A DNA stretch of 64,000 nt from Salicibibacter cibarius (GTDB taxonomy: Bacteria > Bacillota > Bacilli > Bacillales > Marinococcaceae): contig NZ_CP054705.1 in NCBI RefSeq assembly GCF_016495725.1, positions 124,001 to 188,000 on the forward strand. The letters run 5' to 3'. Under the pieces are notes generated by a model, which was not told the origin of the DNA, ran no database searches, and saw only the letters and a program-made list of their open reading frames with translations. How positions within the stretch are numbered: position 1 is the first letter of the stretch; every line of letters begins with the position of its first letter. The translations under genes and the position numbers were made by a program. Positions 17,022 through 24,654 of this stretch are shown here, in pieces.

Positions 17022-17489
17022 GAGTAGTGTTCGCATCCATGAAACCCGAATTCGTCATCAGCTGCTTGATTCAGTCGCCATGAAGCAGTTATGAAGCCCG
17101 AAAAAGCCAACCGTCACTCGTTTCAGTCGCCATGAAGCAGTTATGAAGCCCGAAAAAGCCAACCGTCGCTCGTTTCAGTCGCCATGAAGCAGCCATGAAG
17201 CCCGAAAAAGCCAACCGTCACTCGTTTCAGTCGCCATGAAGCAGTTATGAAGCCCGAAAAAGCCAACCGTCGCTCGTTTCAGTCGCCATGAAGCAGCCAT
17301 GAAGCCCGAAAAAGCCAACCGTCGCTCGTTTCGGTCGCCATGAAGCAGCCATGAAGCCCGAAAAAGCCAACCGTCGCTCGTTTCGGTCGCCATGAAGCAG
17401 CCATGAAGCTCAAAATTGCCAACAGCCACTCGTTACGGTCGTCATGAAAGCGCCTATGATTCCCGAAAGCCCTCACGCCACAGAAACAT
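17022..17489. repeat. 52-bp tandem repeat array, seven units plus degenerate flanks
   Basis: Units begin GTCGCCATGAAGCAG at 17074, 17126, 17178, 17230, 17282, 17334 and 17386, exactly 52 bases apart; a degraded unit starts at 17438 and a poor one precedes 17074. Units differ at a few positions (GTTATG versus GCCATG; GTCACTC versus GTCGCTC). 52 is not a multiple of three, yet the array is open on the reverse strand in every frame, so long spurious frames cross it. No variable spacers are present, so it is not CRISPR. Confidence 0.95.
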
Positions 17490-17508
17490 TCATGTGCCTC
17501 GCCCGTCG

Positions 17509-18003
17509 TCATTCTTCCTCCCGGCCAACGTTCCTGAATACTTTTTCTCCGCGTTCGTATTCGATATCGGGTTGGCCGGCGCGAGCATTTACGATGCGGC
17601 AAATGACAAATAAATAGTCGGCTAGACGGTTTAGGTATTGGCGTACGTACGAGTTGACACCCGTTTCATTTGCCAATTGAACCACCCGTCGTTCTGCCCG
17701 CCGGACAACCGTACGTGCCACGTGAAGATAGGCTGCGGCCGGCGTCCCCCCGGGTAAGATAAAACGTTCCAACGCGGACGTTACTTCATTATAGAAATCA
17801 ATGTGTTCCTCGAGGACCGTCACCATAGTTTCGTTTACTTTGTAAGCGATCTTTTTTTCCGTTAAGAATGCGGTTGCCACTCCGATGAAGCTGTTGGCTT
17901 CCTCGATGGTTCCGTAAGCCTCGACTTGTACACTTGATTTTGAGGTGCGTCCCCCGACAATGCCCGTATCCCCGTCATCGCCGGTTCTTGTATAAATGCT
18001 CAT
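17509..18003 (-). CDS. Cob(I)yrinic acid a,c-diamide adenosyltransferase, PduO type
   Basis: 164 residues beginning MSIYTRTGDDGDTGIVGGR, the PduO-type ATP-binding N-terminus, with LPGGTPAAAYLHVARTVVRRAERRVV and VRQYLNRLADYLFVICR towards the C-terminus. The enzyme transfers adenosyl from ATP to cob(I)alamin, making coenzyme B12. The start at complement 18003 is chosen over 18231 because GAGGGAGA lies just before it and the longer frame runs across the divergent gene. It is slightly shorter than typical (about 180-190). No other cobalamin genes are near. Confidence 0.88.
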   Translation of the reverse strand: MSIYTRTGDDGDTGIVGGRTSKSSVQVEAYGTIEEANSFIGVATAFLTEKKIAYKVNETMVTVLEEHIDFYNEVTSALERFILPGGTPAAAYLHVARTVVRRAERRVVQLANETGVNSYVRQYLNRLADYLFVICRIVNARAGQPDIEYERGEKVFRNVGREEE

Positions 18004-18070
18004 TTTTTGTCTCCCTCGTATAAGATTGATCGTTTGCCGCAAGGGGAAAGGATAATAAGGAGGGGTATCC

Positions 18071-18631
18071 ATGTCCATGCAAAAACAATCAGAAACCGCG
18101 TTACTGCTTATTGATTTTATCAATAATCTAGATTTTCCGGAAGGCGAATTGTTGCGCCCGCAGGGAGAAGAAGCGGCCAAACAGGCAAAAAAATTGAAGG
18201 AAAAGGCGAAGGAGCGAAACCTTCCTGTCATTTATGTCAATGACAATTATGGGCAATGGAAAAAAAGTTTTCACGGAGTTGTGAAATTCTGTACCGAGGA
18301 GGGTTCAAAAGGAAAGAAAATGTCAGAAATGGTTTTGCCGAAAGAGGATGACTATTTCATACTGAAGCCACAGTTTTCCGGTTTTTTTGAAACACAGTTG
18401 TCGCTGTTACTTAAGCAACTAAAAGTGCAAAACATTATTATCGCCGGCGTGGCAGGCGATAAGTGCATCCATTTTACGGCTAATGATGCTTACATGCGGG
18501 GGTACGGTATTTTTGTGCCAAAAGATTGTACGGCTTCCAATTACAAAGAATCAAATGCGCGCGCTTTATCTCTAATGGAAGATATTTTGGGGGCGGATAC
18601 GACCGGTTCGGCGTATATGGAATTGCCTTAG
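18071..18631 (+). CDS. Isochorismatase-fold cysteine hydrolase
   Basis: 186 residues. The likely Asp-Lys-Cys catalytic set of the isochorismatase/nicotinamidase superfamily is visible: Asp15 in ALLLIDFINN, Lys in FILKPQFSGF (about residue 98), and Cys in VAGDKCIHFTAND (about 138). The substrate cannot be told; nicotinamide, ureido acids or isochorismate are used by relatives. AAGGAGGGG precedes ATG 18071. It diverges from the adenosyltransferase with only 67 bases between them. Confidence 0.85.
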   Translation: MSMQKQSETALLLIDFINNLDFPEGELLRPQGEEAAKQAKKLKEKAKERNLPVIYVNDNYGQWKKSFHGVVKFCTEEGSKGKKMSEMVLPKEDDYFILKPQFSGFFETQLSLLLKQLKVQNIIIAGVAGDKCIHFTANDAYMRGYGIFVPKDCTASNYKESNARALSLMEDILGADTTGSAYMELP

Positions 18632-18639
18632 TGGACGCG

Positions 18640-18725
18640 TTCCAACTCGGGCCATGAAGCCCGGCCCTAGAGGAACCGCTCCATTCCAGTCACCATCCAT
18701 GAAGCGGCCACGAAGCCCCAACCCG
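18640..18725. repeat. Degenerate relative of the 52-bp repeat
   Basis: GGGCCATGAAGCCCGG and CAGTCACCATCCATGAAGCGG, then GAAGCCCCAACCCGG, echo the core of the array at 17074-17437 in the same orientation. Confidence 0.5.
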
Positions 18726-18827
18726 GAAAAAGGAGCTGACAAGTTAGTATGGATTGTTTTTAGCCGCTGTACCCGGGTGTGCTATACTGTTCGTCAGGAA
18801 GTTTGATTGAAAGAGGGGCGTTACGTC

Positions 18828-20315
18828 GTGAATGAAACGATAAAACCTGAAATTGAAATTATAGGGTTGGGTCCGGGGGGACTCGGAAAACTGACGTTGG
18901 ACGTGTATAAACGGCTAAAAGATGAGAAAAAGGTGTACGCGCGTACAACACATCACCCTGTAATTGCTGAATTGCAATCCGAGGGGTTGGAATTTGCGTC
19001 GTTTGATGCCATTTACGAGGCGCATGAATCATTTCCGCCGATTTACGAGGAAATTGCGGAGGCACTGCTCGGTGCGGCCGCGGGGTCCTCCGGGGAAGGC
19101 ATCCGTTACGTCGTCCCGGGCCACCCGCTCGTTGCGGAAGAGACAGTGCAACGTTTGCTTGCTGCGGAAGCCGAGGGCCGGGTTAGCGTGAATATTATTG
19201 GCGGGGCAAGTTTTTTGGACCCTGTTTTTTCGGCCCTTCGTATCGATCCGAATGATGGATTTCAATTGCTTGATGCGACGAATTTTACAGCAGATGACCT
19301 TTCATTAACCCAGCATTTGATCATTTCGCAACTGTACGATGGCTTCATTGCTTCGGAAGTGAAGCTGACGTTAATGGAGCACTTCCCCGATGATTACGAG
19401 GTGACGTTGGTGAAAGCAGCGGGAAGCCCTGACGAGGAAATGGCGACGCTTCCGCTTTATGCGCTTGATCGGGAGATGAACGTTAGCAATCTTACGGTGC
19501 TTTACGTCCCGCCGGCGCCGGATGAAAGCTATTTGCGCCATACGTTCACGCGACTTCGGGACGTCATTCGCGTATTGCGAGGTCCTAACGGCTGCCCATG
19601 GGATCGTAAGCAGACCCATGTTACATTGAAGCGATTTTTGCTTGAAGAAGCGTACGAGGTGCTTGATGCGATTGATGAGGAAGATGATGATCATCTGGTT
19701 GAAGAGCTTGGCGATGTGCTTTTGCAAGTGCTCCTGCACGCGCAAATCGGCGAGGATGAAGGTTACTTCAACATTGCTGATGTCGTTGCCGGCTTAACGG
19801 AGAAAATGATTCGTCGCCACCCCCATGTTTTTCATGAAAAAATAGAAGGGGATCGCGCCGAAGACGTTGAATTACGTTGGGACAAAATAAAAGAAATGGA
19901 GAAAAAAGACCAAACGCCAGCTTCGCTTCTTGATAACATTCCCCGTTCAATGCCGTCGCTGATGACAGCATTTGAACTCCAGAAAAAAACGGCAAAGGCT
20001 GGATTCCAATGGCACGAAGAAGCGCCGATGTGGGAAAAACTCGAAGAAGAGATCGCGGAGTGGAAGGAAGCTTTGAAGGAACACAATGATGAAGAAGCGA
20101 AAAAAGAATTCGGCGACGTCCTTTTCATTCTTGTTAATCTTGCACGTTCCTTCAATATTCAACCTGAGGAAGCATTGCTGATGACAAATCGAAAGTTCAT
20201 CCGCCGTTTTCAATATATCGAAATGCAATTAAAAGCAAATGGCAAAACGCCGGAAACCTCGGACTTAACGGAAATGGATCGCTATTGGGACGAAGCAAAA
20301 AAGAAAGGAATATAA
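18828..20315 (+). CDS. yabN: YabN: tetrapyrrole methylase-like / MazG nucleotide pyrophosphohydrolase fusion
   Basis: 495 residues. The N-terminal ~220 resemble SAM-dependent tetrapyrrole methylases (IEIIGLGPGGLGKLTLDV). The C-terminal ~270 hold tandem MazG domains with the metal-binding pattern EEAYEVLDAIDEEDDDHLVEELGDVL near residues 283-308 and a second EEEIAEWKEAL...EFGDVLF. MazG proteins hydrolyse NTPs, including aberrant ones. The GTG at 18828 with AAAGAGGGG upstream is preferred over TTG 18807. It leads the yabN-yabO-yabP-yabQ-divIC run; yabM, upstream of it in B. subtilis, is absent here. Confidence 0.92.
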   Translation: MNETIKPEIEIIGLGPGGLGKLTLDVYKRLKDEKKVYARTTHHPVIAELQSEGLEFASFDAIYEAHESFPPIYEEIAEALLGAAAGSSGEGIRYVVPGHPLVAEETVQRLLAAEAEGRVSVNIIGGASFLDPVFSALRIDPNDGFQLLDATNFTADDLSLTQHLIISQLYDGFIASEVKLTLMEHFPDDYEVTLVKAAGSPDEEMATLPLYALDREMNVSNLTVLYVPPAPDESYLRHTFTRLRDVIRVLRGPNGCPWDRKQTHVTLKRFLLEEAYEVLDAIDEEDDDHLVEELGDVLLQVLLHAQIGEDEGYFNIADVVAGLTEKMIRRHPHVFHEKIEGDRAEDVELRWDKIKEMEKKDQTPASLLDNIPRSMPSLMTAFELQKKTAKAGFQWHEEAPMWEKLEEEIAEWKEALKEHNDEEAKKEFGDVLFILVNLARSFNIQPEEALLMTNRKFIRRFQYIEMQLKANGKTPETSDLTEMDRYWDEAKKKGI

Positions 20316-20324
20316 GGTGATGAT

Positions 20325-20585
20325 ATGCGGATTGATAAGTTTTTAAAAGTTTCTCGCCTCATTAAAAGGCGGACGGTTGCAAAAGAAGTGGCCGGTGCAG
20401 GACGCTTGCAAGTGAATGGACAGATCGCCAAGGCCGGGACGGAAGTCAAGCCCGGTGACGAAGTGACCATTCGTTATGGAAGAAAAATAGTGAAAGTACG
20501 AGTGGAAAGCCTGGAGAACGCGGCGCAAAAAGGAGAAGCTACATCCCTGTACACGACGCTGGAAGAAACGAAAGTAGATGATTAA
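20325..20585 (+). CDS. rqcP: S4-domain RNA-binding protein RqcP (YabO/HslR)
   Basis: 86 residues consisting of an S4 domain: MRIDKFLKVSRLIKRRTVAK, then AGRLQVNGQIAKAGTEVKPGD. In Bacillus this protein binds stalled 50S subunits with RqcH and supports poly-alanine tailing in ribosome quality control. It starts nine bases after yabN, so it shares that transcript. A dispersed dual-hairpin element follows before yabP. Confidence 0.93.
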   Translation: MRIDKFLKVSRLIKRRTVAKEVAGAGRLQVNGQIAKAGTEVKPGDEVTIRYGRKIVKVRVESLENAAQKGEATSLYTTLEETKVDD

Positions 20586-20606
20586 CTGAACAAGCGCTTT
20601 TTCACA

Positions 20607-20703
20607 CTTGGCAGGTAAGAAAGTAAAAATCAACTTTATTACCTGCATAAGTGCAACTAAGGCTTTTCGCCATAAAAGCTTGGCGAAAAGCCAAGTTTTC
20701 TAA
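20607..20703 (+). repeat. Dispersed dual-hairpin element, copy 4
   Basis: Left hairpin GCAGGTAAGAAAGT / ACTTTATTACCTGC (20611-20645), linker ATAAGTGCAACTAA, then right hairpin GGCTTTTCGCCA / TGGCGAAAAGCC (20660-20692) and AAGTTTTCTAA. This is the most complete copy in the window. It separates rqcP from yabP and could attenuate transcription between them. Confidence 0.9.
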
Positions 20704-20765
20704 TTCTTTTTTCCCTTCATGGTGCATAAACTAACGGCAATGAATGCCATCTTGGGGGGATGATT

Positions 20766-21068
20766 ATGAGCGACTATGTGCCGAACCAACGCTATAAAAA
20801 CACAAACCATGAACATGATATCGTGCTAAAAGGGCGAAAGACGTTGGAAATTAGCGGTGTCAAAGAAGTGGAGAGCTTTGACAGCCGGGAATTTTTACTC
20901 GAAACCGTCATGGGGTATTTATCGGTACGGGGGAGTGACTTGTATATGAAAAACTTGAACGTGGAGGAAGGTCTTGTTTCGATCGAAGGCAAAATCGATG
21001 ACCTGATCTACGTTGATGAACAAAGCCACGGGAAACCGAAAGGCTTTATCGGGAAGTTGTTCAAGTGA
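20766..21068 (+). CDS. yabP: Sporulation protein YabP
   Basis: 100 residues with the YabP/YqfC family core: HDIVLKGRKTLEISGVKEVE and FLLETVMGYLSVRGSDLYMK. It is required for spore formation in B. subtilis, in the mother cell. ATG 20766 is better spaced from GGGGGGA than the in-frame ATG at 20760. CATAAACT at 20725-20732 fits a SigE -10 (CATANNNT), but I see no good -35. It overlaps yabQ by four bases. Confidence 0.9.
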   Translation: MSDYVPNQRYKNTNHEHDIVLKGRKTLEISGVKEVESFDSREFLLETVMGYLSVRGSDLYMKNLNVEEGLVSIEGKIDDLIYVDEQSHGKPKGFIGKLFK

Positions 21069-21610
21069 CCCTTGACGTTCAGTTCCAAACGTTTTTCGCT
21101 ATGCTGATGACCGGCGCTGTTATTGCTGCCCAACTTGATGTTTATCACCGCTGTTTGCCGCGTAAAGCCAGAAAAAAATGGCCGCAAGCGTTATTCGATC
21201 TATTCTTTTGGGTTGTACAGGCTATCCTCGTTTTTTATGTTTTGTTTCAAATGAATCTTGGAGATTTGCGAATCTATGTTTTTCTATCGATCTTGCTAGG
21301 TTTTTTAATCTATTGGCAGACCGTTCGTCCATTGTTTTTACGCGTGCTGGAAGTGTTGATTAGAATTATAGAGACAATTTATTCGATGATTTTGAAAATC
21401 TTCTATTTGTTCTTGTGGACTCCTGTGGTATGGTTATACAAAGGAATAAAACAATTGCTTATCATTGTCTATCGCAGCATAAGATGGCTTCTCTATCAAC
21501 TCGGCCTTTGGTTATTACAGCCGTTGTATCGGCTTGTGGGCGGTCCCCGTGTTGTTTCACGGGTGACCTGTTGGGGCAAGCGTCTGAGAAACTGGTTTTC
21601 CGGGAGATGA
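21065..21610 (+). CDS. yabQ: Spore cortex biosynthesis protein YabQ
   Basis: 181 residues, strongly hydrophobic with about five predicted membrane segments, matching YabQ of Bacillus. B. subtilis yabQ mutants lack cortex; the protein sits in the outer forespore membrane. It begins with GTG overlapping the yabP stop (GTGA), so translation is probably coupled. The C-terminal tail is basic. Confidence 0.88.
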   Translation: MTLDVQFQTFFAMLMTGAVIAAQLDVYHRCLPRKARKKWPQALFDLFFWVVQAILVFYVLFQMNLGDLRIYVFLSILLGFLIYWQTVRPLFLRVLEVLIRIIETIYSMILKIFYLFLWTPVVWLYKGIKQLLIIVYRSIRWLLYQLGLWLLQPLYRLVGGPRVVSRVTCWGKRLRNWFSGR

Positions 21611-21650
21611 GCAATCGTTTTGCCTGTAATCGTAAGAGGAGGGAAGGCAA

Positions 21651-22052
21651 ATGTCCGGGACACCCCCAAACCGCAAAGTTACACCATTAAACAGGAAAAA
21701 GATGAGCGACAAAGAACAAGAACGGCTTGCGATAAGAGAACAACGACGCAAGCGCGGATTAAGACGGCGACTAACCGTCATTGGGATCGTGGCCAGTATC
21801 GTTGTTGTTTTCGCAGGCATCGGGCTTATTTCGCAATACGGCATGATCCAAGCGAATAATGCCGAAAAAATCGAACTGCAAGAGCAATTGGAAGAACTCG
21901 AGGCGAATGAAAACGATCTGGAACGGGAAATCATGAACTATAATGACGAGGAATACATTACTGAAGTCGCTCGCAAAGACTATTATATGTCCAAACCAGG
22001 GGAAACGCTTTACCAATTACCTGAGGATGAAGACGAAGACGACGATGACTAA
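21651..22052 (+). CDS. divIC: Septum formation initiator DivIC
   Basis: 133 residues: a basic cytoplasmic N-terminus (about 1-40), one membrane segment (about 42-64, VIGIVASIVVVFAGIGLIS), an extracytoplasmic coiled coil (NAEKIELQEQLEELEANEND) and the motif EEYITEVARKDYYMSKPGE typical of DivIC/FtsB. It works with FtsL and DivIB in the divisome. The C-terminus is a run of Glu and Asp. GAGGAGGG precedes ATG 21651. Confidence 0.93.
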   Translation: MSGTPPNRKVTPLNRKKMSDKEQERLAIREQRRKRGLRRRLTVIGIVASIVVVFAGIGLISQYGMIQANNAEKIELQEQLEELEANENDLEREIMNYNDEEYITEVARKDYYMSKPGETLYQLPEDEDEDDDD

Positions 22053-22161
22053 CCGGTCCCTGATTTTCTAACCCGTCACATAATCATCGTGTATGCTTAA
22101 ACTATTTTAGGGGGAAAAGAACCCTTAAGCTGAAAAAAATGAAGGAGGAGCATTTAGCAAA

Positions 22162-22530
22162 ATGTCGATTGAAACAGGCAGTAAGTATCAGGGTAAGGTA
22201 TCCGGCATCACCCACTTTGGTGCGTTTGTAGACTTACCGGAGGGCAAAACGGGCCTAGTGCATATAAGTGAAGTCGCCGATCAATATGTGAAGGATATCA
22301 ATGAGTTTATAAAGGTTGGGGATGACGTTACGGTAAAAGTGCTTAAAGTCGGGGATGACGGGAAAATCGGCCTATCGATCCGCAAGGCACAAGAGAGCAA
22401 GCAAGGAAAAAAACGGGAGCCAAAGGTGTCGTTCGAAGACAAGATGAACCGTTTTCTAAAAGATAGCGAAGAGAATCTGGCAACCCTCCGAAAACAATCC
22501 GATAAAAAAGGCGGTAGGTCGAGACGATAA
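22162..22530 (+). CDS. yabR: S1 domain RNA-binding protein (YabR)
   Basis: 122 residues. An S1 domain fills residues 5-75 (GSKYQGKVSGITHFGAFVDL, GKTGLVHISEVADQYVKD, VKVLKVGDDGKIGLSIRKA). A basic C-terminal tail follows. Orthologues are general-stress or ribosome-associated proteins of uncertain function. AAGGAGGAGC precedes ATG 22162. It stands directly after divIC, as in B. subtilis. Confidence 0.92.
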   Translation: MSIETGSKYQGKVSGITHFGAFVDLPEGKTGLVHISEVADQYVKDINEFIKVGDDVTVKVLKVGDDGKIGLSIRKAQESKQGKKREPKVSFEDKMNRFLKDSEENLATLRKQSDKKGGRSRR

Positions 22531-22639
22531 CTTACACTGTGTGAACCTCTCCACCTAAATCAAAGATTTTAATGGAGCCTCCCTTGTCTTAAATACAGCT
22601 CAATTTCTCGCATTGTCATTCCCTTCGGGAAGTTTTACG

Positions 22640-22836
22640 CCAGATTTAGGCTAATGAATGAAGACAAGTTCCGGAATGTTCTTATTCGCAGCATAGAAAC
22701 TTTTGTCTACAATGCGAACCTTATTATTTCTAACAAGGGTTTTAAACGCCGGATATTTTACATGCCGAACGTATTTTCGGCACAACCCCATATATCCAAT
22801 TATCAATGAACGAATATAAAGTCCGTACCTCTTCAT
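22640..22836 (-). pseudogene. Degenerate tnpB 3' remnant
   Basis: The reverse strand near 22640-22660 (CTTGTCTTCATTCATTAGCC) aligns with the end of the intact tnpB at 15248-15275. Upstream only ~60 codons stay open (MKRYGLYIRSLIIGYMGLCR onward), and they do not align clearly with TnpB in the same frame. Most of the gene has been lost. Confidence 0.55.
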
Positions 22837-22942
22837 TGGGCGGTGTTTATGTTATAGAAGCGTGGTCTAACTCCACCGTCTTTAGACGGTATAAGCTTTT
22901 AGCCTTGCCTTTGAATGTCCATACTTAAACCGAGGTGAGAGT

Positions 22943-23374
22943 ATGGATGAATACAAAAGAAGTAGCCACGCGGTCTATGACATCAAATACCACATTATAT
23001 GGGTTACAAAGTATAGATATCATGTGTTACGTGGCGACATTGCCCACCGAGTAAGGGAACTAATCAGACAAGGATGTGAAGCGAGAGGGATCACGATAGT
23101 ACAAGGAAGTGTAGGGAAAGACCATATTCACTTATTATTGTCCTGTCCGCCGAGCATAGCACCGAGTAAGATATTGCAATATCTCAAAGGGAGATCATCA
23201 AGGTTAATCCAAGACGAATTCCCCGCCCTGAAGAAAAGATATTGGGGTCAGCACTTATGGGCGAGAGGATATTTTTGTGCAACAGTAGGAAATGTGACGG
23301 AAGAAATCATTAGAAATTATATCGAAAACCAGACCAGCGAGAAGAGGAACGATATATTCAGGATTGATGATTGA
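22943..23374 (+). CDS. tnpA: IS200/IS605-family transposase TnpA (Y1 HUH)
   Basis: 143 residues, full length. The HUH motif is His61-Ile-His63 (KDHIHLLLSCPP) and the nucleophile is Tyr126 (IIRNYIENQT). TnpA dimers excise and insert single-stranded DNA by recognising subterminal hairpins. The sequence looks intact. A hairpin-rich tail follows (CAGACTTCAGTCTG; GCGACTTTCAGTCGC; CCACCTGCTTTAGCAGGTGG), typical of these elements. It could act on the tnpB-only element at 13758-15376 because the ends match. Confidence 0.92.
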   Translation: MDEYKRSSHAVYDIKYHIIWVTKYRYHVLRGDIAHRVRELIRQGCEARGITIVQGSVGKDHIHLLLSCPPSIAPSKILQYLKGRSSRLIQDEFPALKKRYWGQHLWARGYFCATVGNVTEEIIRNYIENQTSEKRNDIFRIDD

Positions 23375-23641
23375 GTTCCAGTCAAAATCAGTATGCTTGA
23401 GCTTAAGGTCTTTCAGCAGACTTCAGTCTGAAATGCGACTTTCAGTCGCGGACAATTTATGTCCAAATCCACCTGCTTTAGCAGGTGGGTCGTTTAAACG
23501 ATAGATACATTATACCAAACTTTAGTTCCTGATACTAGTCCTGTTAGAGATCTTTTTTATTGCGAAGAAGAAATAAAAAGAGCGCCTAACCCCCACTAAA
23601 TCGGAGATTTTGAAGGGGAATGCGGCGCTAGAAGTGTTCAA

Positions 23642-24038
23642 CTGTATAGAAAGATGGAAAAGAGAGGCCCGCCTCTCTTTTTGCATTTTATGAATGGTTA
23701 CCTTCGGGAAGGATAAAAGATAAGTTTTTTTAACTGCCAGAATAGAGTTTGGCGGATTCAAAGCGTTGCACGGTAATCAAATGAGTTCGCAAATGCAATA
23801 AAACACGATAAGTTCAATATCCTCTTCCTCTTTCCGTGGGGTGTCGCAACGCGTCATGGTTGTTTTGGGACATATAAACGAATGATTTGCGGATAGAAGC
23901 GATGTTGGCTCGTGAAAGAAAATGTTGAGGAGGAGCAAAAAAACAAAGCGTGACCCCGTCCAGCGCAAAAAGCTGAAAAACTATGCAGATCCCATTGACT
24001 TAAAAAAAAACAATGGTTATAATTAACCTTGGCTTTAT
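23642..24038. other. Intergenic region with one terminator-like hairpin
   Basis: A stem AGAGAGG / CCTCTCT with loop CCCG (23661-23678) is followed by TTTTTG and could end transcription leaving the IS element. No gene is seen in the rest; short frames lack ribosome sites. Confidence 0.5.
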
Positions 24039-24115
24039 GGCGGTGTAGCTCAGCTGGCTAGAGCGTACGGTTCATACCCGTAAGGTCGGGGGTTCGATTC
24101 CCTCCGCCGCTACCA
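24039..24115 (+). tRNA. tRNA-Met (CAT)
   Basis: A 77-base cloverleaf with encoded CCA. The anticodon arm is CGGTTCATACCCG and the T-loop is GGTTCGATTCC. Its place between yabR and spoIIE is the same as in B. subtilis. The acceptor starts GGCGGTG, as in elongator Met tRNA. Confidence 0.96.
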
Positions 24116-24136
24116 TCAAATGAATGCGAATTAAAC

Positions 24137-24162
24137 AGAGGCCCGATGGTCTCTTTTTTTAA
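24137..24162 (+). terminator. Terminator after tRNA-Met
   Basis: AGAGGCC / GGTCTCT with loop CGAT, then a run of seven T. Confidence 0.8.
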
Positions 24163-24191
24163 TTTGGGTATGATTGGACAAAACATTGAAT

Positions 24192-24262
24192 GGCTGATAA
24201 ACCTTTTGATTTGGCTGATATATTGCAAAATTTGGCTGATATCAAAGTGTTTTCGGCTGATA
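24192..24262. repeat. Four GGCTGATA motifs spaced 21 bp
   Basis: GGCTGATA starts at 24192, 24213, 24234 and 24255, each exactly 21 bases from the next, two turns of B-DNA. Three of the four are preceded by T-rich sequence (TTTTGATTT, AAAATTT, GTTTTC). Confidence 0.85.
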
Positions 24263-24369
24263 AACATATAGTCTAGAAGGCAAACAGTGACGGTGGCGAC
24301 TAATATTGAGCGCGGTCCGTTAATTCTATTTTTTGAATATTACAACATATTACGGTGAGCATATACAAA

Positions 24370-24619
24370 TGTCGAACTTTTCTATATACCAAATTCTCAT
24401 TGTCGGAACTTCCATTTATCCATGTTTTATCGATGCAATATGTGCGAATTCTTTCCCCGCTAACGTCCCTCCGTTTTCTAAAGTCGTTTCCTCCAAGATA
24501 ATTTTCAAGCCGCAAACGCCGATAGAAACAGCCTATTTCCCAATCTGTGAAAGTCGTCGAACGATTTTTGCCATAAAAACTGAATTGTGACAAACGTTGC
24601 GCTGTTAAGCCTCTATACT
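24370..24619 (+). promoter_or_regulatory. Probable Spo0A-controlled promoter of spoIIE
   Basis: TATACT at 24614-24619 has GTGACA 21 bases upstream (24587-24592), the abnormally long spacing known for the Spo0A-activated SigA promoters of spoIIE and spoIIG. Spo0A-box-like sequences TGTCGAA (24370-24376) and CGTCGAA (24555-24561) lie upstream. The second is closest to the promoter. Confidence 0.55.
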
Positions 24620-24654
24620 CGACTACCAAGAAAACAAAAACGGTGGTGGTGCAG

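Larger units (their letters stand above)
22541..23641 (-). mobile_element. IS605-type element with divergent tnpA and tnpB remnant
   Basis: On the reverse strand the right end (complement 22541-22600) matches that of the element ending at 15376, including the final GAGAGGTTCAC. The left end (complement 23581-23630) matches the hairpin at 13758-13803. Between them lie a broken tnpB (reverse) and an intact tnpA (forward), the classical divergent IS605 order. Alternatively tnpA came with its own IS200-like ends (hairpins ACCGTCTTTAGACGGT near 22876 and CCACCTGCTTTAGCAGGTGG near 23470) and landed inside a tnpB element. Confidence 0.65.

Noticed and set aside
17022-17489. CRISPR array
   Set aside because: The units run head to tail with no unique spacers, the unit is 52 bases and no cas gene is near.
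17175-17602. Reverse-strand proteins of 84-107 residues across the repeat array
   Set aside because: They are frames opened by the repeat itself, lack ribosome sites and overlap the adenosyltransferase gene.
22651-22836. 61-residue reverse-strand gene before tnpA
   Set aside because: It lies in the tnpB remnant and ends where the conserved tnpB 3' sequence begins; no ribosome site.
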